Assembly: GCA_019090615.1 (NCBI GenBank)
Contig: JAHRVQ010000022.1
Coordinates: forward strand, 62,001 to 126,000
DNA from: Pseudomonadales bacterium
Lineage (GTDB): Bacteria > Pseudomonadota > Gammaproteobacteria > Pseudomonadales > Azotimanducaceae
Direction of reading: 5' to 3'
Length of the DNA: 64,000 bases
Shown: positions 47,538 to 57,369 of the stretch, piece after piece
How positions within the stretch are numbered: the stretch's first letter is position 1
How the letters are laid out: the number at the start of each line of letters is the position of its first letter
Translations under genes and position numbers: made by a program
The notes under the pieces: model-generated
What the model saw: the letters and a program-made list of their open reading frames with translations, nothing else
Database searches by the model: none
Told to the model about the DNA's origin: nothing

Positions 47538-49022
47538 ATGCCAGAAGACAATAATGATATTATCGCGCTGCGGGCTGACAAGTTGGCGGAACTGCGGCGA
47601 CAGGGTAATGCGTTTCCGAATGACTTTCGGCGCGAACATTTTGCTGAAACGCTACATGCAGAATATGCCAACGAAACCAAACAGGCGTTAGCCGAAGCGC
47701 AAATTGAAACCAGTGTTGCCGGTCGCGTTATGTTGCGCCGAGCGATGGGAAAGGCCAGTTTTGTGACGCTGCAGGATATGACTGGACGTATTCAGGCTTA
47801 TATCCGCAAGAGTGATGTGGGTGACGAAGCTTATGCGCAGTTCAACCAGTGGGATATTGGCGATATTGTGGCGATCTCTGGTGTGTTGATGAAAACTAAC
47901 AAAGGCGAGTTGTCAGTGCATGCTCAGGAAATTACCATGCTGACAAAATCCTTACGACCATTGCCAGAAAAACATGCGGGATTAATCGATACCGAAGTAA
48001 GGTATCGGCAGCGTTATCTCGACTTGATGATGAATGAGGCTAGCCGCGAAGTGTTCGTCAAACGCAGTAAAATTGTTGATTGTATTCGCCGTTATTTCTC
48101 TGATCGGCAATTTATGGAAGTTGAAACGCCGATGATGTTGTCATCCCCGGGTGGCGCAACTGCATTACCTTTTACTACCCATTATAATGCCCTTGATATT
48201 GAAATGTATCTGCGGGTGGCGCCAGAGCTGAATTTAAAAAGATTGGTAGTCGGCGGTTTTGAGCGGGTCTTCGAAATTAATCGTAATTTCCGTAATGAGG
48301 GTATGTCTACCAAACATAGTCCCGAATTTACTATGTTAGAGTTTTATCAGGCCTACGCTGACTATAATGATTTGATGGACCTTACAGAAGATCTGTTCCG
48401 TCAAATTGCCCACAAGGTGCTTGGCAGTACGTCATTTACCTACCGACAGGTAAATATTGATTTTGGTCAGCCATTTCAGAGAATGACCATGGCTGAGGCC
48501 ATTCTGGCCTTTAATGCGGATATCTCTGCGGAACAGTTATCCAATAAGGTAGCTGCAATAGCATTGGCTAAAAAATTGAGCATTCATGTAAACGATGCCT
48601 GGGGTCTGGGCAAAGTTATCATGGAAATTTTTGAAGCAGTTGTTGAAGATAAAATTCAACAGCCTGTTTTTATCACCCAACACCCCACAGAAGTATCACC
48701 CCTGGCAAGACGGAATGATAATGACCCGGAGCTAACTGATCGATTTGAGCTTTTTTGTATGGGTCAGGAAATTGCCAATGGTTTCTCGGAGCTGAATGAT
48801 GCAGAAGACCAGGCGGAACGATTCCGTCAGCAGACAGAAGCTAAAGACGCGGGTGATGCAGAAGCGATGCATTACGATCACGATTATGTGGCGGCGCTGG
48901 AATACGGCTTGCCGCCTACTGCAGGCGAAGGCATTGGTATCGATCGGCTAGTGATGTTATTGACTGATTCTGCATCCATTCGGGATGTTATTTTATTTCC
49001 TCATATGCGCCCCAAAAATTAG
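47538..49022 (+). CDS. lysS: Lysyl-tRNA synthetase (class II)
   Basis: Charges tRNA-Lys. It has an N-terminal OB fold ([24 protein letters not shown]) and class II motifs: motif 2 [28 protein letters not shown]-type region and motif 3 [16 protein letters not shown] 47538 is preferred; an in-frame TTG at 47529 overlaps the prfB stop. It is downstream of prfB, as in E. coli. 494 residues. Confidence 0.96.
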   Translation: MPEDNNDIIALRADKLAELRRQGNAFPNDFRREHFAETLHAEYANETKQALAEAQIETSVAGRVMLRRAMGKASFVTLQDMTGRIQAYIRKSDVGDEAYAQFNQWDIGDIVAISGVLMKTNKGELSVHAQEITMLTKSLRPLPEKHAGLIDTEVRYRQRYLDLMMNEASREVFVKRSKIVDCIRRYFSDRQFMEVETPMMLSSPGGATALPFTTHYNALDIEMYLRVAPELNLKRLVVGGFERVFEINRNFRNEGMSTKHSPEFTMLEFYQAYADYNDLMDLTEDLFRQIAHKVLGSTSFTYRQVNIDFGQPFQRMTMAEAILAFNADISAEQLSNKVAAIALAKKLSIHVNDAWGLGKVIMEIFEAVVEDKIQQPVFITQHPTEVSPLARRNDNDPELTDRFELFCMGQEIANGFSELNDAEDQAERFRQQTEAKDAGDAEAMHYDHDYVAALEYGLPPTAGEGIGIDRLVMLLTDSASIRDVILFPHMRPKN

Positions 49023-49048
49023 CCATGGCAGCGCTTTTATAATCACTA

Positions 49049-49738
49049 ATGTCTGATTCAATAATTGCACCACTACATCCAGACTGGCTGTTCCATCTTA
49101 GGTCAGAATTTGACCAGCCCTATATGACAGTTTTACGAGAATTTTTAACAACTCAAAAGCGCAATCAAACGATTATATATCCTGCCGCTGAAGAGTATTT
49201 TAATGCCCTCAATACTACTCCGCTGGGCGAGGTCAAAGTGATTATTCTGGGCCAGGACCCGTATCATGGAGCTGATCAGGCTCATGGTTTAAGTTTTTCG
49301 GTGCGATCAGATGTGACTATACCGCCTTCATTGAAGAATATATTCAAAGAGCTACAGCAGGATCTGGGATTTGAGCGACCCTTTCCCCATGGCAATTTAA
49401 TGGACTGGGCTAGACAGGGCGTTTTGCTTTTGAACAGTGTGTTGACTGTTACGGCTAATCAGGCAGCTTCGCATAAAGGCAAAGGATGGGAACAATTCAC
49501 GGACCGGGTAATTGAGCTGGTGTCGCAGCAAAGGTCGAGTTGTGTTTTTTTATTATGGGGCGCGCAGGCACAAAAAAAATCCCAGCTGATTGATGCGAAC
49601 AACCACCTGGTATTAACTGCGCCACATCCCTCGCCATTATCAGCTTATCGTGGTTTTTTTGGTTGCCAGCATTTTTCTCGGTGTAACGATTATTTACTAC
49701 AGACGGGACAGGTAGTGATAAACTGGCAGATAGATTGA
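49049..49738 (+). CDS. ung: Uracil-DNA glycosylase
   Basis: Family 1 enzyme that removes uracil from DNA. The water-activating loop is GQDPYHG (68-74, D70) and the leucine loop is HPSPLSAYRGFFG. 229 residues is the usual size. Confidence 0.96.
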   Translation: MSDSIIAPLHPDWLFHLRSEFDQPYMTVLREFLTTQKRNQTIIYPAAEEYFNALNTTPLGEVKVIILGQDPYHGADQAHGLSFSVRSDVTIPPSLKNIFKELQQDLGFERPFPHGNLMDWARQGVLLLNSVLTVTANQAASHKGKGWEQFTDRVIELVSQQRSSCVFLLWGAQAQKKSQLIDANNHLVLTAPHPSPLSAYRGFFGCQHFSRCNDYLLQTGQVVINWQID

Positions 49739-49743
49739 AAGGA

Positions 49744-49766
49744 CTAGCCTGAATAGGTCAGGCTAG
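49744..49766. terminator. Hairpin at the convergent ung/lysR ends
   Basis: CTAGCCTGA (49744-49752) and TCAGGCTAG (49758-49766) form a perfect 9-bp stem with a 5-nt loop. It spans the last codons and stop of the LysR gene. The T run is poor on both sides, so terminator function is only probable. Confidence 0.4.
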
Positions 49767-50670
49767 CAGAATTTTCCTGGACCAGTGTTTGTAAAAAATG
49801 CATTACTGCCTGGACGCGGGCGTGATCAAAGATATCCTCATGTATCGCTAACCAGAAAGATCGATTGATAGTCACGTCGGCCGCCAAAACTAGCTTAAGT
49901 TCCTTACTAGGTTGGCCAACAAAATTTGGCAACATGGCGATGCCGCAGCCAGAGCAGGCCAGCTGTTTTTGCGCTAACAGGCTGGAGCTGGTGAGTGCCG
50001 GTTTGAGCCCTGGCGCTATTTCGTCGTAATAGCGCAAACTGGGTGAGTAAATTAAATCATCCACATAACCAATAAGACGATGCGCATATAACTGGTCAAT
50101 TGCCTTAATCGGTGGGTGATTCTCAAGGTATTCTTTACTGGCGTATAGTTTCAAATCGTAATTAGTGAGTTTGCTCACTTTTAGCCGCCCGCGGGTAGGC
50201 CTTGCTAATAAAACCGCCATATCCGCCTCACGTTTAGAGACACTTAAAAATCCACTGGTGGCAACCAGTTCTATATTAAGCATTGGATGAGCTTTGATCA
50301 GCCCCATCAATGCTGGTGCTATAACTACATTGCCAAATGCCTCCGTGACGCTCAAGCGCACAGTGCCAGCAATACGATTAATTTCCCCTGTTAAAGATTC
50401 GTTGATGTCAGTCACAATGGCTTCCATCTGTTCAACCTGGGCTAACATCCATTCGCCAGGTTTGCTAAGCAAATGCCCTTTGCTGGACCGATTAAACAGG
50501 GTTGCGCCAATAGTGGTTTCCAGGCGTCGTATTCTGCGCCCAAGGGTAGTTGCATCCAGATGCAGGATTGCAGCAGCAGCGTCCAGGTTAGTTTGTCTGG
50601 CAACGGTTAAAAAAATGCGCAAATCGTCCCAGTTGGCCTGCGCTAATTTCTGTTTGTTTATATCGTGCAT
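49744..50670 (-). CDS. LysR-type transcriptional regulator of the valine operon
   Basis: 308 residues: N-terminal winged helix (WDDLRIFLTVARQTNLDAAAAILHLDATTLGRRIRRLE) and a C-terminal co-inducer-binding domain. It is divergent from the mmsA operon with 99 bp between, the standard layout for LysR control of the adjacent operon. A three-half-site operator (50671-50697) abuts its start codon. In Pseudomonas the mmsAB regulator MmsR is of the AraC family, so this is a different solution. The effector is probably a valine catabolite (inference). Confidence 0.88.
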   Translation of the reverse strand: MHDINKQKLAQANWDDLRIFLTVARQTNLDAAAAILHLDATTLGRRIRRLETTIGATLFNRSSKGHLLSKPGEWMLAQVEQMEAIVTDINESLTGEINRIAGTVRLSVTEAFGNVVIAPALMGLIKAHPMLNIELVATSGFLSVSKREADMAVLLARPTRGRLKVSKLTNYDLKLYASKEYLENHPPIKAIDQLYAHRLIGYVDDLIYSPSLRYYDEIAPGLKPALTSSSLLAQKQLACSGCGIAMLPNFVGQPSKELKLVLAADVTINRSFWLAIHEDIFDHARVQAVMHFLQTLVQENSASLTYSG

Positions 50671-50697
50671 ACTGCATTATTGCAGTTATATACTGCA
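50671..50697. promoter_or_regulatory. Probable LysR operator, three half-sites
   Basis: ACTGCA (50671-50676), TTAT, TGCAGT (50681-50686), TATAT, ACTGCA (50692-50697): two overlapping perfect dyads sharing the middle half-site. It directly abuts the regulator's start codon and lies in the divergent promoter region, so autorepression and control of mmsA are both plausible. A further ATGCTGCA lies near 50735. Confidence 0.65.
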
Positions 50698-50769
50698 TAA
50701 TCACCTGTATATCCTTCAGGATGCATTTTATATGATGCTGCAACTTTGAATCTTCGATAGGTAATTGAA

Positions 50770-52263
50770 ATGGCTAAGATCCTGGATGTTTATATCAATG
50801 GTGGTTTTCGCGCCAGTGCCAGCAGCGAAACCATCCCGGTTTTGAACCCAGCCACGCAGGAGGTGTTGGTTGAGGCACCTTATACATTAATGTCTGAAAT
50901 CGATTCAGCGGTTGCCGCCGCGCAGGCGGCTTTCTTAAAGTGGCGTCGGGTGCCGTCGCCTGAGCGGGCTCGGCTGATGTTGAATTATCAACTTTTGTTA
51001 AAACAACATCATGATGAAATCGCTGAAATATTAGCCAAAGAAACAGGCAAAACCTTTGCCGATGCAAAAGGCGATGTATGGCGCGGGATTGAAGTCGCAG
51101 AGCAGGCCTGTAATGTACCTTCGATGATGATGGGAGAAACTTCTGAAAATGTTGCCCGTGGCATTGATACCTATAGCCTGATACAGCCGTTGGGCGTTTG
51201 TGTAGGTATTACACCGTTTAATTTTCCAGCCATGATTCCATTGTGGATGTTTCCCATGGCAATAGCCTGTGGTAATACCTTTGTTTTAAAACCATCTGAA
51301 CAAGATCCATTAACGCCCAATCGATTGGTCGAATTGTTCTATGAAGCAGGGTTTCCAGAAGATTTGTTACAACTGGTTCATGGCGGTAAGGAGCAGGTGG
51401 ATGCCTTGATTACTCATGCAGATACTCGGGCTATATCATTTGTTGGTTCGGTGGCTGTTGGCCAGCATGTCTATCGTACCGGTACTGACCAGCTGAAACG
51501 GGTGCAATGTATGGCCGGTGCAAAAAATCATATGCTTGTTATGCCTGATGCTGATAAGGAACAGGTCATCAGCGCGCTAGTTGGGTCGTCAGTAGGTGCT
51601 GCTGGACAGCGCTGTATGGCAATCTCGGTGGCTGTTTTTGTGGGTGCTGCACAACAGTGGTTGCCAGAGCTTGCGGCTGCTATGAGTGAAGTTCGACCAG
51701 GTGCATGGGATGATGAAAGTGCGGCTTATGGGCCTCAAATAAGCCCTCAGGCCAGAAGCCGAGTGCTGAGTTATATTGAAAAAGGCAAGACCGAAGGTGC
51801 TACCTGTCTATTGGACGGCAGCGACTGCTCGGTGGATGGTATGCCGGATGGTAACTGGGTTGGGCCGACGTTATTTGCTGACGCCAGTACTGATATGAGC
51901 ATCTATACTGATGAAATATTTGGTCCGGTGCTGGTATCGTTAAATGCAGATACCTTAGATGACGCGATTAAAATTATTAATGCTAATCCCTATGGTAATG
52001 GCACGTCGATCTTTACTGCTTCAGGGGGTGCGGCGAGAAAATTCCAGAGTGAGATAGAAGTGGGACAGGTGGGCATTAATATTCCGATTCCAGTGCCGCT
52101 GCCATTTTTCTCTTTTACCGGCTGGAAAAATTCTTTTTATGGTGACCAGCATGCTTATGGTAAGCAGGCGGTACGTTTTTATACTGAGACTAAAACGATT
52201 ACTGCCCGCTGGTTCTCTGAAGATGCGGTTGTACAGTCTAATATGACCATTGACCTCAAATAA
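50770..52263 (+). CDS. mmsA: Methylmalonate-semialdehyde dehydrogenase (CoA-acylating)
   Basis: Converts methylmalonate semialdehyde to propionyl-CoA, the last step of valine degradation. The catalytic cysteine is C282 ([11 protein letters not shown]). The usual aldehyde dehydrogenase general base is absent ([13 protein letters not shown]), as is typical of this CoA-dependent family. [31 protein letters not shown] is the NAD-binding region. Its stop TAA overlaps the acyl-CoA dehydrogenase start by one base. Confidence 0.95.
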   Translation: MAKILDVYINGGFRASASSETIPVLNPATQEVLVEAPYTLMSEIDSAVAAAQAAFLKWRRVPSPERARLMLNYQLLLKQHHDEIAEILAKETGKTFADAKGDVWRGIEVAEQACNVPSMMMGETSENVARGIDTYSLIQPLGVCVGITPFNFPAMIPLWMFPMAIACGNTFVLKPSEQDPLTPNRLVELFYEAGFPEDLLQLVHGGKEQVDALITHADTRAISFVGSVAVGQHVYRTGTDQLKRVQCMAGAKNHMLVMPDADKEQVISALVGSSVGAAGQRCMAISVAVFVGAAQQWLPELAAAMSEVRPGAWDDESAAYGPQISPQARSRVLSYIEKGKTEGATCLLDGSDCSVDGMPDGNWVGPTLFADASTDMSIYTDEIFGPVLVSLNADTLDDAIKIINANPYGNGTSIFTASGGAARKFQSEIEVGQVGINIPIPVPLPFFSFTGWKNSFYGDQHAYGKQAVRFYTETKTITARWFSEDAVVQSNMTIDLK

Positions 52264-53423
52264 TGAATTTTGATTTAAGCGAGCAACAAATTGCGTTTCA
52301 GGAAACAGCCCGGGCTTTTTCTGATAAGGAATTTGAACCCAATGCAGCCGACTGGGATACAGGCAATATATTCCCCAGGGACGTAATTGCCAGGGCCGGT
52401 GCGTTGGGGTTTTGTGGTTTATATTGTCCGGAGGAGTTTGGTGGGCTGGGTTTGAGTCGACTGGATTCAACCCTGGTGCTAGAACAGTTGGCGATGGGCT
52501 GTACCTCGACCACGGCATTTATCTCAATTCATAATATGGCAACCTGGATGATTGCAAAGTTTGCTCCGGAGGCGCTGGCAGAATCCTGCTGTCCCGATTT
52601 GATTATGGGCAACACCCTTGCTAGCTATTGTTTAACGGAGGCCAATGCTGGTTCAGATGCAGCTTCACTGCGCACCAATGCAATACAGTCAGGTGACAAC
52701 TATACTGTTAATGGCAGTAAGATGTTTATATCCGGCGCGGGTAGTACGGATGTGCTGGTGGTAATGGTGCGCACTGGCGGCGCAGGTGCGGGGGGCGTTA
52801 CTGCGCTGATGATACCTGCTGATGCAGAGGGCATACAATATGGTGCCAATCTTGAGAAAATGGGTTGGCATAGCCAGCCTACCCGCGAAGTGCATTTTGA
52901 CAATGTATCAGTGCCGATTAAAAATCGCCTTGGCAAAGAAGGTGAAGGCTTTAAAATTGCTATGCAGGGTCTGGATGGAGGGCGAATTAATATCGCTACC
53001 TGTTCCATTGGAACTGCGCAGGCAGCGTTAAACCGGGCCCAGGCTTATATGCTAACGCGCGAACAATTTGGCCAGCCGTTAGCGCAATTTCAGGCACTGC
53101 AATTTAAACTTGCTGATATGTTGACTGAACTAGTGGCGGCCAGACAACTGGTACGATTGGCGGCTTTTAAGGTCGATCAGGGGCATACAGAGGCGGCAGT
53201 CTATTCCGCCATGGCAAAACGTTTTGCCACCGATATCGGATTCGAGGTTTGTAACCAGGCGTTGCAAATTCATGGTGGCACGGGTTATATGCAGGAATAC
53301 CCGCTGGAACGATATATTCGAGATACTCGGGTACATCAGATATTAGAAGGCACCAATGAAATAATGCGGCTGGTGGTTTCCCGGCGCTTATTATCAATGG
53401 CAAATATAGAAGTGATTCAATAA
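52263..53423 (+). CDS. Acyl-CoA dehydrogenase, probably isobutyryl-CoA dehydrogenase
   Basis: FAD enzyme oxidising an acyl-CoA to the 2-enoyl form. It has the signatures CLTEANAGSDAASLRTNA and QALQIHGGTGYMQEYPLERYIRD; the catalytic glutamate is E362 (QILEGTNEIMR). Within the valine operon, the substrate is most likely isobutyryl-CoA. 386 residues is normal. Electrons would pass to ETF. Confidence 0.92.
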   Translation: MNFDLSEQQIAFQETARAFSDKEFEPNAADWDTGNIFPRDVIARAGALGFCGLYCPEEFGGLGLSRLDSTLVLEQLAMGCTSTTAFISIHNMATWMIAKFAPEALAESCCPDLIMGNTLASYCLTEANAGSDAASLRTNAIQSGDNYTVNGSKMFISGAGSTDVLVVMVRTGGAGAGGVTALMIPADAEGIQYGANLEKMGWHSQPTREVHFDNVSVPIKNRLGKEGEGFKIAMQGLDGGRINIATCSIGTAQAALNRAQAYMLTREQFGQPLAQFQALQFKLADMLTELVAARQLVRLAAFKVDQGHTEAAVYSAMAKRFATDIGFEVCNQALQIHGGTGYMQEYPLERYIRDTRVHQILEGTNEIMRLVVSRRLLSMANIEVIQ

Positions 53424-53434
53424 GGATAAACAAA

Positions 53435-54211
53435 ATGTCAGATAAATTATTGTTCGAAATGCGCGGCCATACGGCGCTGATCACCATTAACAACCCGGCA
53501 GCAAATACCTGGGATGAAGACAGTCTTTCTGCGCTTGAGTCATTAGTTAATAAGCTAAACCAGGATAAGGACTGTTATAGTCTGGTAATTACCGGTGCTG
53601 GCGAAAAGTTCTTTTCAGCGGGCGCAGATTTAAATATGTTTGCCTCGGGTGAAAAGGCGGTTGCGCGGCAACTGTCGGGTAAATTTGCTGCGGCTTTTGA
53701 AGCGCTGAGTAAATTTAGAGGGGTTTCTATTGCTGCCATTAATGGTTATGCCATGGGTGGAGGCTTGGAATGTGCAATGGCCTGTGATATCAGGATTGCA
53801 GAAGCACATGCGTTGATGGCACTACCCGAGGCAACTGTGGGTCTATTACCTGCGGGCCTGGGTACGCAGCATCTTGCCTGGTTGGTCGGCGAAGGCTGGG
53901 CTAAAAGGATGGTGCTTTGTGGTGAAAGGGTTGATGCTGAAACTGCTTTAAGAATTCGTTTGGTGGAAGAGGTGGTTGCTAAGGGTGAAAGTCTGGATAA
54001 AGCCCTGGCATTGGCGGCATTGGCAGAAAACCAGAGTCCAACCAGTGTTGCAGCCTGCAAACAACTTATTCAATGTGCGCGGTCTGGACCTATCACAGAA
54101 GCCTATATTACTGAAGGCGACGCCTTTGTTGACCTGTTTGATACCCTGGATCAAAAAGAAGGCGTGCAGGCCTTTTTAGAGAAAAGAAAACCTGAATGGA
54201 AAAATGCCTAG
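53435..54211 (+). CDS. Enoyl-CoA hydratase/isomerase family protein
   Basis: Crotonase-fold protein, expected to hydrate methacrylyl-CoA to 3-hydroxyisobutyryl-CoA. Oxyanion-hole segments are FSAGADLNMF and INGYAMGGGLECAMACDIRIA; ALPEATVGLLPAGLGTQHLAWLVG carries one likely catalytic glutamate. The position usually held by the first glutamate is part of the GLECAM stretch. An AAGGA site precedes the start. 258 residues. Confidence 0.9.
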   Translation: MSDKLLFEMRGHTALITINNPAANTWDEDSLSALESLVNKLNQDKDCYSLVITGAGEKFFSAGADLNMFASGEKAVARQLSGKFAAAFEALSKFRGVSIAAINGYAMGGGLECAMACDIRIAEAHALMALPEATVGLLPAGLGTQHLAWLVGEGWAKRMVLCGERVDAETALRIRLVEEVVAKGESLDKALALAALAENQSPTSVAACKQLIQCARSGPITEAYITEGDAFVDLFDTLDQKEGVQAFLEKRKPEWKNA

Positions 54212-54267
54212 CTGATAACCGGGGCCTGTTATTGATCGGGCACCGATAAAAGGTTCTTTTATTTTAA

Positions 54268-55416
54268 ATGAATAATGGAAAATGTATGTCTGAAGTTGTT
54301 TTGTTTGAAACACTTGAATTGAAAAATAGCGGTTCTATAGGTGTTATTACGCTTAATGTTGCGGCGACTTTAAATAGTCTTAGTCTCGATATGATTGATT
54401 TGATGTTGCCAGGGCTTGAAGCCTGGAAGCATGATGATAATATTAAAATGGTTTTATTTCAGGGGGCGGGAGAAAAAGCATTTTGTGCCGGTGGGGATAT
54501 TCAGAACCTGTATCACGATATGGTTGCACATCCTGGTGGCCCTTGTCCCTACTGTGAAGCTTTCTTTGAAAGAGAGTATCGTCTCGATCATCTGATTCAT
54601 ACCTATCCCAAACCTACTCTGGTTTGGGGGCATGGCATTGTCATGGGTGGCGGTTTAGGTATCTTATCTGCCTGCAAATATCGGATCGGAACGGAAAAAA
54701 CCCGTATCGCGATGCCAGAAATAACTATTGGTTTATTTCCCGATGCCGGTGCAACCTGGTCTTTTAGCCGGATGGTTGAACATTGGGCTTATTTTATTGC
54801 CTGGACCGGCTGTAGTATCAATGGCGTCGATGCACGGCAGGTTGGCTTGATTGATTATCTGTTAAAAGCGGAGCAAAAGCAGGAATTTATCACGGCGTTG
54901 CAAGCTTTGGATGGCGCGGCTCTATTGGCCGATGATCTTGCACAATTGATTGCCCAGTATGATGGTGAGGACGAGGATTTCCCTGCCGGTCAGGTGCAGC
55001 CAAATGACCCGCTGGTGAAGGATCTAATCGGTCAATGTTTGTCGCAGTCAAACCCGGTTGAGGCATTTTTATCTGCCACAGCAAAATTGTCAGCCAGTCC
55101 ATGGCTTGAGAAGGCTGCGAAGGCCTTTGCCAATGGCACCCCCACTACCGCATATATCATTCATGAACAGTTTCAGCGAGCGAAAAGCATGACCCTGGAA
55201 GAAATGTTTCAGATGGAGTTGACCATTGCGGTGCAATGTAGTCGTCATCCAGATTTTGCCGAAGGGGTCAGAGCGTTGCTGATTGATAAGGATAATACGC
55301 CTGTTTGGCATCAACAGGATATGTGCGCTGTGCCGGCAGATTGGGTTGAGGCGCATTTTAACTCGCCCTGGGATGTTCATCCATTGGCAGATTTAGTCGC
55401 GGCGGAAAAGGGTTAA
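54268..55416 (+). CDS. 3-hydroxyisobutyryl-CoA hydrolase
   Basis: Crotonase-superfamily thioesterase that frees 3-hydroxyisobutyrate. The longer C-terminal part, the FCAGGDIQNLYHD region and the EITIGLFPDAGATWSFSRM signature distinguish it from hydratases. ATG 54268 or ATG 54286 could be the start; the second has GGA about six bases upstream. 382 residues (376 with the second start). Confidence 0.9.
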   Translation: MNNGKCMSEVVLFETLELKNSGSIGVITLNVAATLNSLSLDMIDLMLPGLEAWKHDDNIKMVLFQGAGEKAFCAGGDIQNLYHDMVAHPGGPCPYCEAFFEREYRLDHLIHTYPKPTLVWGHGIVMGGGLGILSACKYRIGTEKTRIAMPEITIGLFPDAGATWSFSRMVEHWAYFIAWTGCSINGVDARQVGLIDYLLKAEQKQEFITALQALDGAALLADDLAQLIAQYDGEDEDFPAGQVQPNDPLVKDLIGQCLSQSNPVEAFLSATAKLSASPWLEKAAKAFANGTPTTAYIIHEQFQRAKSMTLEEMFQMELTIAVQCSRHPDFAEGVRALLIDKDNTPVWHQQDMCAVPADWVEAHFNSPWDVHPLADLVAAEKG

Positions 55417-55459
55417 CAGGTTTTTGTAGTCTTTTAATGTAGATCAGGTGGAATTAATT

Positions 55460-56362
55460 ATGTCAGCAAACATTGGATTTATCGGTCTGGGTAATATGGG
55501 TGGGCCGATGGCCAGTAATTTACTCAAAGCGGGTCATAAAGTTAAAGTTTTTGATCTTATGCCGGCGGCAGTAGAAAAACTTGCTGCCTCTGGGGCAACT
55601 GTTTGTCAGGATGCAAAGCAGGCCTGCGACGATGTACAGGTATTGATTTCGATGCTTCCCGCTTCTATCCATGTGGAGAATTTATATTTGGGCGAAGCGG
55701 GTATTTTGTCGTCTATTGCGCCACAAACGTTGGTGGTTGATTGCAGTACCATAGCGCCAGAGACATCCCGTCTGGTGGCGGCTAATGCTGCTGAACGCGG
55801 GATACAAATGCTTGATGCGCCAGTCTCAGGTGGTGTGGGTGGCGCTGTTGCTGCCACGCTAACGTTTATAGTTGGTGGTGAAAAAGCTGCGTTAGAACTC
55901 GCTCGGCCAATATTTGAAAATATGGGCAAAAATATATTTCATGCCGGCGCTGCTGGGGCAGGCCAGGTAGCGAAGTTTTGCAATAACATGCTGCTTTCGG
56001 TGTTGATGACGGGTACCGCGGAGGCCTTGCAACTTGGCGTGGATAATGGCCTGGATGCCGGTGTTTTATCTGAGATTATGCGTCAAAGCTCTGGTGGTAA
56101 CTGGGCCCTTGAAGTCTATAACCCCTATCCAGGTGTGATGGATAACGTGCCTGCCAGCAAGGATTATGAAGGCGGGTTTCTGGTAGACTTAATGATTAAA
56201 GATCTTGGCCTGGCGATGGAGGCTGCTTTGCAACAGGGCGCCTCGGTGCCGTTGGGTTCGTTAGCCAGGAATTTATATATTAATCACGGTAAAGCAGGTT
56301 ACGGTAGGAAAGATTTTTCCAGTATTCAAAAAATTTACAATAAAGATGAACCTGAATCCTGA
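55460..56362 (+). CDS. mmsB: 3-hydroxyisobutyrate dehydrogenase
   Basis: Oxidises 3-hydroxyisobutyrate to methylmalonate semialdehyde, the substrate of MmsA. It has a Rossmann motif (IGFIGLGNMGGPMA), the signature MLDAPVSGGVGGAVAATL and a catalytic lysine in VAKFCNNML. ATG 55460 has AGGTGG at 55445-55450; the in-frame GTG 55448 is within that site. 300 residues. It completes the five-gene pathway from isobutyryl-CoA to propionyl-CoA. Confidence 0.93.
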   Translation: MSANIGFIGLGNMGGPMASNLLKAGHKVKVFDLMPAAVEKLAASGATVCQDAKQACDDVQVLISMLPASIHVENLYLGEAGILSSIAPQTLVVDCSTIAPETSRLVAANAAERGIQMLDAPVSGGVGGAVAATLTFIVGGEKAALELARPIFENMGKNIFHAGAAGAGQVAKFCNNMLLSVLMTGTAEALQLGVDNGLDAGVLSEIMRQSSGGNWALEVYNPYPGVMDNVPASKDYEGGFLVDLMIKDLGLAMEAALQQGASVPLGSLARNLYINHGKAGYGRKDFSSIQKIYNKDEPES

Positions 56363-56402
56363 TGCTGAATGCTGGTGGGTAATTTCTGAGCAAGAGGCAG
56401 TT

Positions 56403-57230
56403 TTATCGTAGCAGCTCTTTTGCTGCTGAAACCTCCTCGCCCAGTTCCTCGTTTTCAGCCAGTACTATATCCACGGCGATACCCAGGTTTTCAAAGGCAT
56501 TGATTTCGGCCCAGTCCAGCAAAGCAAAAGGGTGCTCTGTGCCAGCATAAGAATGAAGATTGGCAACCATGACAATGTCGACGTAATCTGCAGCCTCAAC
56601 GGTTCTGTCGAACGCGCTAAATTCTATCGGTACCTCTAAAAGTTCGGTTGGGAAGTCCCACGCTTTGAGTATCATTTGGCCGAATTGCGGGTGTAATTTT
56701 TCAATAACGTTGTCCAGTAAGGTCTCGTCCCAATCGTTATAATCGGCCCATACCAGAATAGGCAATTTGCCAATTTCATGTACCAGTCCAGCCAGTGTAG
56801 CCTGATCTGGTTTCAAATTGGTGAAGTGGCGGCAAAGTATATGGCTGAGCCCGGCAACCTCAGTAGAATGCTCCCAGGTAGCCCGCATACGTTCATCCAC
56901 TGCATCAGAAGTAGCCTGGAATAGTTGCTCCATGGCAATACCAATCGCGAGGTTACTGGTATAGGTAATGCCCATTCTGCTTACTGCCATCTGCAAATCT
57001 TCGACATTTTGCACGCCTCGTACTAACGGGCTATTGGCAACTTTCATGATGCGTGCGGTTAATGCTGCATCGTTACCAATGACTTTGGAGATCGCATTGG
57101 CGTCGACGTTGGGGTCGTCAGCAACTTCTCTAAGTCTGAGGGCAACTTCCGGCATGGTTGGCAGGACAAGGTCGTCATTTTTAATTGCGTCGAGTATTTC
57201 GGTACGGATTGATTCGATGGTGGTTTGCAT
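56403..57230 (-). CDS. HDOD domain protein
   Basis: Second HDOD protein of the window, 275 residues, one domain (LVLPTMPEVALRLREVADDPNVDANAIS, KVANSPLVRGVQNVEDLQMAVSRMGI, LAGLVHEIGKLPIL). It keeps HEIGKLPIL, so it resembles the metal-binding HD part more than the protein at 45324 does. It is probably a signalling protein without known output. It is convergent with mmsB. Confidence 0.87.
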   Translation of the reverse strand: MQTTIESIRTEILDAIKNDDLVLPTMPEVALRLREVADDPNVDANAISKVIGNDAALTARIMKVANSPLVRGVQNVEDLQMAVSRMGITYTSNLAIGIAMEQLFQATSDAVDERMRATWEHSTEVAGLSHILCRHFTNLKPDQATLAGLVHEIGKLPILVWADYNDWDETLLDNVIEKLHPQFGQMILKAWDFPTELLEVPIEFSAFDRTVEAADYVDIVMVANLHSYAGTEHPFALLDWAEINAFENLGIAVDIVLAENEELGEEVSAAKELLR

Positions 57231-57369
57231 CGGCCTTGTGGACTCTAAAATATGGATGGTTCACTAAGTTATAGTCCAAGGCTTTTATTCTTCAAGCGGA
57301 TGCAAATGTCGATATGGGTTGTTTGCTAGCGTTAAGATAATAAATAATGCACGCATCGTGCAAAATAGT

